From the NCBI GenBank assembly GCA_028707745.1, contig JAQWAJ010000117.1, positions 1-6,206 on the forward strand: a DNA stretch of 6,206 nt, given 5' to 3'. This DNA is from Bacteroidales bacterium. GTDB taxonomy: Bacteria > Bacteroidota > Bacteroidia > Bacteroidales > UBA12481. The position numbers were made by a program, and so were the translations under genes. Shown here piece after piece: positions 1 to 4,850 of the stretch. Numbering within the stretch: position 1 is the stretch's first letter; each line of letters begins with the position of its first letter. The notes beneath the pieces were generated by a model that had not been told where the DNA came from, did no database searches, and was given only the letters and a program-made list of their open reading frames with translations.

Positions 1-631
1 TCCAGGTAAATTTAATCTGAACGTTTGGCTGGCCGGCGGCAACATCAGAAATGTTAGCCCTGAAAATGGCCGGAATTCCAGCGGTTGTTTTATCAGGGCG
101 ACCTTTGTGATTGACCCCGAAACTTACATCAAATTGCGCCGAGTGGAGCCAATTATCTACTGATACTTCCATCAGCATTTCCCAGGTGTTATTGTCTTCA
201 TAGCACATAAAACTGGTTTCATAAGTCACCACAACAGTTCCGTGAGATGAGCAATCGATTACGGGAAAGATAATGGAGTTGTTGACATCGATGCGAGGGT
301 CATTGAATTCATTGTACTTAGAAAGAAAGAGGCACAAATTGCCGTTCTCAGCAGTAGTTGACCGGAGAGGAGGTTCTCTGGTATACTTAGAGTCTACCAA
401 ACTGTCATTGCCCCACCAATGCCAGTTGAACCCGATATCTGTCGTATCTTTAAAACGAAAGCCTTCAGGAGCTTTCCATCCTCTGGGATCAGTTGGATCT
501 GCCCAACCGAAAGTCTCCCGATAAAAGACCTGGCCGTTTCCTTTCAGGCCAGGGGTCGCAGGTTTGGTTACCTGCGCAAATGCCTGCGAAATCAGGCATA
601 AGACAATTGCAAGAGTAAATAGTTTTCTCAT
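1..631 (-). CDS. N-terminal part of a secreted protein of unknown function (runs off the left edge)
   Basis: The reading frame is open from an ATG at 631 to the window edge, giving 210 visible residues. An in-frame TAA lies six codons upstream of the ATG, so the start is well supported. Residues 1-19 form a classic signal peptide: basic MRK, a hydrophobic stretch from residue 4 to 15, then AFA just before Gln20, the cleavage pattern usual in Bacteroidetes exported proteins. The mature part is rich in Trp, Asp, Asn and aromatic residues with alternating hydrophobic strands (for example GTVVVTYETSFMCYED near residues 131-146, and NVQIKFTW at the visible end). This fits an extracellular beta-sandwich or MAM/jelly-roll-like domain. 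Such proteins are often large type IX secretion cargo with a C-terminal sorting domain, but the C terminus is outside the window, so that is inference. I do not recognise a specific family. The gene is transcribed divergently from the thymidylate synthase-like gene. Confidence 0.85.
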   Translation of the reverse strand, partial: MRKLFTLAIVLCLISQAFAQVTKPATPGLKGNGQVFYRETFGWADPTDPRGWKAPEGFRFKDTTDIGFNWHWWGNDSLVDSKYTREPPLRSTTAENGNLCLFLSKYNEFNDPRIDVNNSIIFPVIDCSSHGTVVVTYETSFMCYEDNNTWEMLMEVSVDNWLHSAQFDVSFGVNHKGRPDKTTAGIPAIFRANISDVAAGQPNVQIKFTW

Positions 632-656
632 AGGATAATTGTTTGTTTAACACTTA

Positions 657-664
657 TAAATATA
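657..664 (-). promoter_or_regulatory. Possible -7 box for the leftward secreted-protein gene
   Basis: On the minus strand the bases read TATATTTA, seven of eight matches to the Bacteroidetes -7 consensus TAnnTTTG, about 25 bases ahead of the ATG at 631. No matching TTTG was found at the expected 19-21 base distance upstream; that interval overlaps the palindrome at 675-686. The call rests on one half of the promoter only. Confidence 0.25.
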
Positions 665-668
665 ATAC

Positions 669-692
669 AAGACTTGACAATTGTCATGTTTT
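669..692. promoter_or_regulatory. Palindromic operator candidate, core TGACAATTGTCA
   Basis: The core TGACAATTGTCA at 675-686 is a perfect 12-bp palindrome. Extending outward, 22 of 24 bases of 669-692 are symmetric; the exceptions are a T/T pair next to the core and one G/T pair. It lies in the 169-bp divergent intergenic region between the secreted-protein gene and the thymidylate synthase-like gene, where a dimeric repressor or activator would normally bind. It overlaps the place where the -33 element of the leftward gene should be. The same half-sites with the same 4-bp spacing recur at 1691-1702. No regulator gene is visible in the window. Confidence 0.45.
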
Positions 693-745
693 AGGAATGA
701 ATTATTGAATTTTTTTTTCACACGACTCAATTCACCAGTCAGAAC

Positions 746-760
746 AAGGAATTAATCCTT
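746..760. repeat. Small inverted repeat AAGGA-N5-TCCTT
   Basis: Perfect 5-bp arms (746-750 and 756-760) surround an AT-rich 5-base spacer, 40 bases ahead of the thymidylate synthase-like gene. The right end abuts TACTTTTC at 760-767, which resembles a Bacteroidetes -7 element (TAnnTTTG with the last base changed), although no TTTG sits at the right distance upstream. It could be a second regulatory site or chance. Confidence 0.2.
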
Positions 761-800
761 ACTTTTCGACCACAAACCATACTCTTCAAAACTTGCCTAA

Positions 801-1688
801 ATGAATATACCCGTCCTCCATGTAGTTGAAAAAACGCTGGCCGAAGCCTATGAAAAGGCACTTGTACTCTTGTATAACGAGGGATTTCGCATTAAAACCC
901 AATACGATAAGCCGGGAGATCCGCTGAGCATCGACAGTACCATGAATATCACCATACTGGAGCCCGAGACGGATCCGATGATCCACAGGGCTTTTCCGGG
1001 GGGTATCGATGACCTTCGGGAGTATGTGCTGGAGCTGAAAGGGTTTAAGGATCACTGGGTCAAAAACATGAACGACCCTGATGATACCCGCTGGGAATAT
1101 ACCTATCACGGAAGAATGGCGGCTTATGGGTCGTGGAAGGAGTTGAAAGAGGTCAATGATAAATCGAGTTCTCACATCGGAGGTTTCACTGTCGATCAGG
1201 TAGAGCAGGTGATCAGTAAACTGGTGCAGCAACCTTTCACCCGTCAGGCCCAGATGATTACCTGGATGCCGAACCTCGATGCGCAGGTGTATGATCCTCC
1301 GTGCCTGCAATCCCTGTGGTACCGGATTCTCGAAGATGAGGAGGGTATTTGGTGGCTCAACTGCAATATCCGGTTCCGCAGCAACGATGCCTGGGGCGCC
1401 AATTTTATGAATATGTTCGGATTTGTTCAGTTCAACCGCGAGGAGATTGCCGATAAGATCGCCGAAAGAACCGGAAAAACGGTAAAGATGGGCCGGCTAA
1501 ACTGGCAGGCCGATTCCTTCCATATTTATGGGAAGGATCTGGAAAAAGCAAAAGGACTGATGTTCGACCGGATTGATACCATGCCTTTCGAGGACCGGAT
1601 ATATAACTTCAATGATGAGTTCATCCAGGAGATGTACCGGATGGCCGACCTGACCATTCTGCCGAAAATTGAACGGTATGGTCATTAA
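801..1688 (+). CDS. Thymidylate synthase-fold enzyme (divergent ThyA or pyrimidine-nucleotide hydroxymethylase)
   Basis: The 295-residue protein belongs to the thymidylate synthase superfamily, which transfers a one-carbon unit from methylene-tetrahydrofolate to C5 of a pyrimidine nucleotide. The start is fixed by an in-frame TAA immediately before the ATG. Visible signatures are the nucleophile motif DPPC (Cys168), the RSND motif (Arg193, Ser194, Asp196; E. coli RSxD166-169), Asn204 at the position of the uracil-reading E. coli Asn177, and HIY (His241, Tyr243; E. coli His207/Tyr209) that holds the sugar. W155 is spaced 13 residues before the Cys, as in E. coli. Differences from normal ThyA: the residue after Cys is Leu169 instead of His, the second of the paired phosphate-binding Arg residues is Gln149 (Arg148 is kept), there is an extra 5 residues between the Cys and RSND, the N-terminal region is divergent, and the usual C-terminal APVAI-like tail is absent. 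The protein ends ERYGH. Asn204 argues for a uracil rather than cytosine substrate. The next gene, 67 bp downstream, is a nucleotide N-glycosidase. Whether the product is dTMP or a hydroxymethylated nucleotide cannot be decided here. Confidence 0.85.
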   Translation: MNIPVLHVVEKTLAEAYEKALVLLYNEGFRIKTQYDKPGDPLSIDSTMNITILEPETDPMIHRAFPGGIDDLREYVLELKGFKDHWVKNMNDPDDTRWEYTYHGRMAAYGSWKELKEVNDKSSSHIGGFTVDQVEQVISKLVQQPFTRQAQMITWMPNLDAQVYDPPCLQSLWYRILEDEEGIWWLNCNIRFRSNDAWGANFMNMFGFVQFNREEIADKIAERTGKTVKMGRLNWQADSFHIYGKDLEKAKGLMFDRIDTMPFEDRIYNFNDEFIQEMYRMADLTILPKIERYGH

Positions 1689-1690
1689 CC

Positions 1691-1702
1691 TGACAACCGT
1701 CA
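1691..1702. promoter_or_regulatory. Second TGAC-N4-GTCA palindrome, operator candidate
   Basis: TGACAACCGTCA carries the same half-sites and the same 4-bp spacing as the core at 675-686 (10 of 12 bases identical). It lies directly after the stop codon of the thymidylate synthase-like gene and one base before the -33 element of the predicted promoter of the next gene. This placement suits control of the second gene by the same factor. Confidence 0.4.
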
Positions 1703-1733
1703 TTTGACAGCCAGATTTTTAGTTCTATTTTTC
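1703..1733 (+). promoter_or_regulatory. Bacteroidetes-type promoter for the N-glycosidase gene
   Basis: TTTG at 1703-1706 is followed after exactly 19 bases by TATTTTTC at 1726-1733. This matches the Bacteroidetes primary sigma-factor consensus TTTG-N19-TAnnTTTG except for the final base. Transcription would begin near 1740, leaving a short leader of about 16 bases before the ATG at 1756. The second gene could then be expressed from its own promoter in addition to read-through from the first gene. Confidence 0.5.
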
Positions 1734-1755
1734 CGGTTACCTAATACGTAAAAAG

Positions 1756-2205
1756 ATGAACGATTCTGTGGCCGGCTCTGATCCTCTGAAGATCTACTTT
1801 TGTGCTTCCATCCGGGGAGGAAGGAACGATGCGCAACTCTATCACGATCTGGTTGAATATCTGAAGACTTACGGGAGAGTTCTGACTGAACATATCGGCC
1901 GTTTAGACCTGGTGGACGAACGGGAAACCCCTCCCTGCCAGATACATGAACGGGATATGACCTGGTTGAAATCGAGCGACATCATGATTGCAGAGGTCTC
2001 CACACCCAGCCTGGGTGTGGGATACGAAATCGGCAGAGCCGTTGAAATGGGCAAACCGATCCTCTGCCTCTATCGGAGTAACAGTGAAAAGATTTTATCA
2101 GGCATGATCTCCGGATCTCCGACCGTTATTGCCATTGTTTACGACGGACTTGAAGAGGCCAAACGATGGATCGACAGCTTTATTAAGAACAGGGCGAAGA
2201 AGTAA
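1756..2205 (+). CDS. 2'-deoxynucleoside 5'-monophosphate N-glycosidase, DNPH1/RCL type
   Basis: The 149-residue protein is a close match to the DNPH1 (RCL, c-Myc-responsive) branch of the nucleoside 2-deoxyribosyltransferase superfamily. These enzymes cut the N-glycosidic bond of 2'-deoxynucleoside 5'-monophosphates, giving free base and 2-deoxyribose 5-phosphate. Motifs in order are YFCASIRGGRND at residues 14-25, LTEHI at 43-47, HERDMTWL at 64-71, the long PSLGVGYEIGRAVEMGKPILCLYR block at 84-107, and Ser115. These place Tyr14, Asp67, Ser85, Glu91 and Ser115 at the spacings of the known active-site residues of rat Rcl (Tyr13, Asp69, Ser87, Glu93, Ser117), with Glu91 as the nucleophile. Length is typical and no signal peptide is seen, so it is cytoplasmic. 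Mammalian DNPH1 removes 5-hydroxymethyl-dUMP from the nucleotide pool, and the relative MilB releases hydroxymethylcytosine from hydroxymethyl-CMP. The start is preceded by the A-rich stretch AAAAAG. The substrate here is inferred from family only. Confidence 0.9.
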   Translation: MNDSVAGSDPLKIYFCASIRGGRNDAQLYHDLVEYLKTYGRVLTEHIGRLDLVDERETPPCQIHERDMTWLKSSDIMIAEVSTPSLGVGYEIGRAVEMGKPILCLYRSNSEKILSGMISGSPTVIAIVYDGLEEAKRWIDSFIKNRAKK

Positions 2206-2209
2206 AGAG

Positions 2210-2249
2210 AGTACTTAAAGTATTTAAAGTACTTCGAGTACTTAAAGTT
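2210..2249. repeat. 9-bp tandem array (AGTACTTAA, four copies) just after the N-glycosidase gene
   Basis: Four units lie head to tail at 2210-2218, 2219-2227, 2228-2236 and 2237-2245: AGTACTTAA, AGTATTTAA, AGTACTTCG, AGTACTTAA, then a partial AGTT. A weak copy at 2201-2209 overlaps the stop codon. Each junction creates the palindrome AAGTACTT or a variant, so the array can fold: AAGTACT (2227-2233) and AGTACTT (2237-2243) pair across a 3-base TCG loop. No T-run follows, so a standard intrinsic terminator is not supported, but the hairpin may still protect or end the message. Confidence 0.75.
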
Positions 2250-2304
2250 GGTGCTGGAATCAGCGGTCGTGCGATAGATTGAATCGTTTGCCTACCCACT
2301 GCTC

Positions 2305-2403
2305 CCCCTATATATATAAATAGCCCCTATATAAATAGCCCCTATATAAATAGCCCCTATATAAATAGCCACTATATAAATAGCCACTATATTTATATAG
2401 TGG
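2305..2403. repeat. 15-bp tandem array, about six units, in a convergent intergenic region
   Basis: The unit is CCCCTATATAAATAG. Copies start at 2305 (with an extra TATA, 19 bp), 2324, 2339, 2354, 2369 and 2384. The first four begin CCCC and the last two begin CCAC. The final copy is interrupted by an inverted partial copy that makes the hairpin at 2384-2403. Near-identity of neighbouring units and the one TATA expansion point to replication slippage. The array lies between convergent genes (stops at 2205 and 2410). I see no coding potential in it. Confidence 0.85.
2384..2403. terminator. Hairpin at the meeting point of convergent genes, possible bidirectional terminator
   Basis: CCACTATATTTATATAGTGG forms a 9-bp perfect stem with a 2-base loop. 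It begins 6 bases after the stop of the minus-strand LolA-like gene, and is also downstream of the plus-strand N-glycosidase gene. Neither strand has a T-run directly after the stem, so termination is inferred from position and symmetry, not from a full intrinsic terminator signature. Confidence 0.4.
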
Positions 2404-2409
2404 TTCCAA

Positions 2410-3072
2410 TTATTTATTCACAATTTTGTAGTTGGAGTATTGCACAACCACCCTTGCTTTTTTAGGCAGTGAGTCGGGTTTTTGAATGCCTTTTGACATC
2501 AGATCATTCATCGCTTTGGCGGGAAATGCCATATTGCTGATCTCGAAATCGACGGTCAGGAGGTCGGGCAACGGCCGGAAATTTGTGTTGTATTCAAAAT
2601 CGATTAGATAGGATCCGGATTTGCGGGTAAACGTTTTCATCCGCATGATGCGGTTCAGCTCCGGATCGATCCACAATTGGGCGAGGATAACTTCTGAATC
2701 TTCGGATTCAGGTATCACTTTGATAATTCTCGATTTACGGGTTCGTATAACCTCTTCTCCAACATCGATAGCGGTATATTTTGCTTTGAGGAGCTTTAGA
2801 TAATCCATCTGCATACCCTGTTTCGGGAGGAGGGCGAGACCTTCGGCATCGAAGGTGAAATGATCCGGACTTTCGAATTTGATCTTTATTTTGCGGTCTT
2901 TGATATCGATAAAATCCACATCAACCTTAATCAGTGCATCGGCCTCAAACCGAAGTATTTTATCCATGCCGGTTACTACGGCTTTCAGCAACGATTCTGC
3001 GTCCTGGGCCTGCAGGGTGAGCCCGACCGATGAGCATATCAGGGTAATCAGGAGTATTTTTAATGCTTTCAT
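2410..3072 (-). CDS. LolA-like periplasmic protein
   Basis: The 220-residue protein starts with a signal peptide: MKALK, a hydrophobic core over residues 6-20, then LQA before Gln23. No lipobox cysteine fits (Cys13 is preceded by Ile), so a soluble periplasmic product is expected. The mature part has alternating beta-strands typical of the LolA/LolB fold: a strand pair around KVDVDFIDIKDRKIKIKFESP (residues 49-69, the pattern 'substrate plus structural strand, then …SPDHF'), and LWIDPELNRIMRMKTFTRKSG (133-153), the common LolA-family 'vWID…l.r' hairpin. LolA-fold proteins cradle acyl chains, and classical LolA ferries lipoproteins from inner to outer membrane. Classical LolA works with LolCDE, not with an ABC-2 exporter. 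The ATG is one base after the stop of the permease gene (TAAcATG), so translation is probably coupled. The client molecule is unknown. Confidence 0.65.
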   Translation of the reverse strand: MKALKILLITLICSSVGLTLQAQDAESLLKAVVTGMDKILRFEADALIKVDVDFIDIKDRKIKIKFESPDHFTFDAEGLALLPKQGMQMDYLKLLKAKYTAIDVGEEVIRTRKSRIIKVIPESEDSEVILAQLWIDPELNRIMRMKTFTRKSGSYLIDFEYNTNFRPLPDLLTVDFEISNMAFPAKAMNDLMSKGIQKPDSLPKKARVVVQYSNYKIVNK

Positions 3073-3073
3073 G

Positions 3074-3910
3074 TTAGCTCAGGATATCTTTTTTATGAAA
3101 ATACCAGATGGTGAATCCCAAAAACCCGATGATATAGATTCCCTGTATCAGGATCGCGTGGCCCAGTTTGGCCAGACCGTCATCGGTATGAAAAAACAGT
3201 TGCCACGACGGGAGATAGGAGGTAAAGAGGAACCTGTTCACCGGCCCCAGCAATGAAACGCCAATCGTGCTGATGATGGTGATGCCGATGATCAGGGCGA
3301 TTGTGCCGATGATGGGTCCGATGGAATTGTCAGCGAGGGCCGACAGGAGGAACGACAAGGCTGCAACAGTGGTCATGCTGAGAATTCCGTATGCATAGGC
3401 ACCAGCGAACCGCCAGAGCACATCGCCCGATGAAAAGATGTTTACTTTGTTGGTGATTACGACCAGATCGCCCGGCCCGAAAAGGATCAGCCCGAGTCCG
3501 ATACTGAGCAGCGCCATGACCACCACCAATAGCACCGAATAGATCCAGCCGGCGATGAATTTGGCGAGTACCAGCTGAACGCGGCTCACCGGGCGGGTGA
3601 GGATGAGCCTGAAGGTTCCTGAATTGGCTTCCCCGGCTAGCAGATCGCCGGTTACGAGCGCCACCAGTATCGGAACATGTATCCATAGGGTATTCAGGAT
3701 AATATAAGCCACCAGGTACTGATTGATCACATTGCCTTCAAAAATGAACCGCTCGCGGATGTTCTGCATAATCATGCCGACCATCATATCGCCCTCGAAC
3801 AAGATCCCGAACTCAATAGCCAGCACGATGACGATAATGGCACCAAAGCCGATATAGGTTCTCGGTTTGCTGAATATTTTAAACAGCTCGATGCTAATTA
3901 ACTTCCCCAT
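3074..3910 (-). CDS. ABC-2 type transporter permease
   Basis: The 278-residue membrane protein has about six predicted helices, at roughly residues 17-37, 66-88, 117-145, 168-192, 196-222 and 250-271. The cytoplasmic segment GEANSGTFRLILTRPVSR at 93-110 is the hallmark of ABC-2 permeases: an amphipathic coupling region with the 'S/N-GT-hhL-TRPVSR' pattern. The N terminus LISIELFKIFSKPRTYIG is also typical, where the short basic segment precedes the first helix. The start at 3910 overlaps the ATPase gene by 17 bp, which supports co-translation. The subunit would dimerise and pair with the ATPase encoded just upstream as an exporter. The substrate is not evident. The C terminus FHKKDILS ends just before the LolA-like gene. 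Confidence 0.88.
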   Translation of the reverse strand: MGKLISIELFKIFSKPRTYIGFGAIIVIVLAIEFGILFEGDMMVGMIMQNIRERFIFEGNVINQYLVAYIILNTLWIHVPILVALVTGDLLAGEANSGTFRLILTRPVSRVQLVLAKFIAGWIYSVLLVVVMALLSIGLGLILFGPGDLVVITNKVNIFSSGDVLWRFAGAYAYGILSMTTVAALSFLLSALADNSIGPIIGTIALIIGITIISTIGVSLLGPVNRFLFTSYLPSWQLFFHTDDGLAKLGHAILIQGIYIIGFLGFTIWYFHKKDILS

Positions 3911-4814
3911 GGTCAGTTATTTCTAAGAAAAACTCCTCGAGCGACCGAACCGGTTCGATCGCGAAGATTTCGATTTGATGTTCTACCAGGAAAGCATTGA
4001 GTTCCGGTATCTCTTCCTTGTTGATTTTGAAAGATATCCGCTCGTGATTGCTTTTGATGATTCTTCCGGCCCAGGTGGTCTCGTTCAATGCAGCGAGCCC
4101 GGCCGGTACATCGGCGATCACAAATGCCACCTGCCGGTCCTGACTGTTGATCAGCTCCTGAACATGGCCTTCGACCAGCGCTTTTCCTCTGTTTATGATG
4201 ACCATACGGTTTGCGATCTGCTCGATTTCAAACAGGATATGACTGGATATCAATATCGTAATATGGTGTTCCTGGTTAAGGGATTTCACCAGGTCGCGGA
4301 TCTCTTTCTGGCCCTGCGGGTCCAAACCGTTGGTCGGTTCATCCAGAATGATGAGGTCGGGATGGTGAAGGAGCGATTGTGCGATCCCCAGACGTTGTTT
4401 CATGCCCAGCGAGAATGTTTGGACCTTGCTGGTGGCGCGTGACAGAAGCCCGACCTGTTCGAGCACCTCATCAACCCTGAATTTCAGATTGGAAATACCC
4501 GAAAGCTTTCCCAAAATTTCGAGGTTCTTTCGTGCCGTGAGGTAATTGTAAAAATCAGGTTTTTCGATCAGTGCGCCCAGACGGCTGAGTGTTTTGTACC
4601 GGTCCTTGGCCAGGTCGTGGCCGAAAAGCAGGATCTGGCCCGCCGTCGGGTGGATGAGTGAAAGCATCATCCGGATAGTGGTACTTTTCCCCGAGCCGTT
4701 CGGACCCAGAAACCCATAGATATCCCCCGGCATAACCTTCATCGAAAGATCGTCGACGGCCCGGATCTGGCCGTAAACCTTTGTCAGATTGTGTATTTCG
4801 ATATAGGGAGTCAT
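3894..4814 (-). CDS. ABC transporter ATP-binding protein of the ABC-2/BcrA-like group
   Basis: The 306-residue protein has a complete nucleotide-binding domain in residues 1-225: Walker A GPNGSGKST (37-45), signature FSLGMKQR (134-141, in place of LSGGQ), Walker B LIILDEP (154-160), D-loop GLD (163-165) and switch His192 in SSHIL. The Q-loop position carries Glu84 in GALIEKPDFYNYLTARKNL, an 'E-loop' variant known in the lantibiotic-immunity (LanF) and bacitracin (BcrA) ATPases. Residues 226-306 form the C-terminal extension usual in this group. The start is preceded by an A-run (GTTAAAAAAATG), a usual Bacteroidetes initiation region. It energises the permease whose gene overlaps its 3' end. 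It lies 31 bp after the stop of the alpha-rhamnosidase gene on the same strand, so it may be read through from it. No promoter was found between them. Confidence 0.92.
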   Translation of the reverse strand: MTPYIEIHNLTKVYGQIRAVDDLSMKVMPGDIYGFLGPNGSGKSTTIRMMLSLIHPTAGQILLFGHDLAKDRYKTLSRLGALIEKPDFYNYLTARKNLEILGKLSGISNLKFRVDEVLEQVGLLSRATSKVQTFSLGMKQRLGIAQSLLHHPDLIILDEPTNGLDPQGQKEIRDLVKSLNQEHHITILISSHILFEIEQIANRMVIINRGKALVEGHVQELINSQDRQVAFVIADVPAGLAALNETTWAGRIIKSNHERISFKINKEEIPELNAFLVEHQIEIFAIEPVRSLEEFFLEITDHGEVN

Positions 4815-4822
4815 TTTTTTAA

Positions 4823-4850
4823 CGTGACGCGTTACGCGTCACGCGTCACG
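4823..4850. repeat. 7-bp tandem array CGTNACG (four copies) between the rhamnosidase and ATPase genes
   Basis: Four perfect 7-bp units CGTNACG with N = G, T, C, C follow each other without spacers. Each unit is itself an odd palindrome. The first and third units also pair as a strong stem: CGTGACGCG (4823-4831) with CGCGTCACG (4835-4843), with a 3-base loop. The array contains the TGA stop of the rhamnosidase (4846-4848) and ends 8 bases before the ATPase ATG. In the minus direction an A-run follows the stem, so it is not an intrinsic terminator; it could affect expression or stability of the downstream message. Confidence 0.85.

Noticed and set aside
273..601. Plus-strand open frames of 83 and 60 residues near the left edge
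   Set aside because: They overlap the minus-strand secreted-protein gene, whose signal peptide and upstream stop codon make it the real gene.
674..703. TTGACA at 674-679 as a sigma-70 -35 box for the thymidylate synthase-like gene
   Set aside because: No -10 element follows at 16-18 bases, sigma-70 boxes of the E. coli type are not used by Bacteroidetes, and the bases are explained by the palindrome.
786..1310. A 174-residue minus-strand open frame opposite the thymidylate synthase-like gene
   Set aside because: It lies inside a plus-strand gene with clear catalytic motifs, has no recognisable domain and no plausible start region. It is a shadow of that gene.
2305..2403. CRISPR array
   Set aside because: The 15-bp units abut each other with no unique spacers and no cas genes are present. 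It is a tandem repeat.
3975..4442. A 155-residue plus-strand open frame opposite the ABC ATPase
   Set aside because: The minus strand encodes every ABC ATPase motif in order, and the plus-strand translation shows no family pattern.
4823..4843. Intrinsic terminator after the rhamnosidase gene
   Set aside because: The stem is strong, but in the direction of transcription it is followed by TTAAAAAA and not a T-run, so the standard signature is missing.
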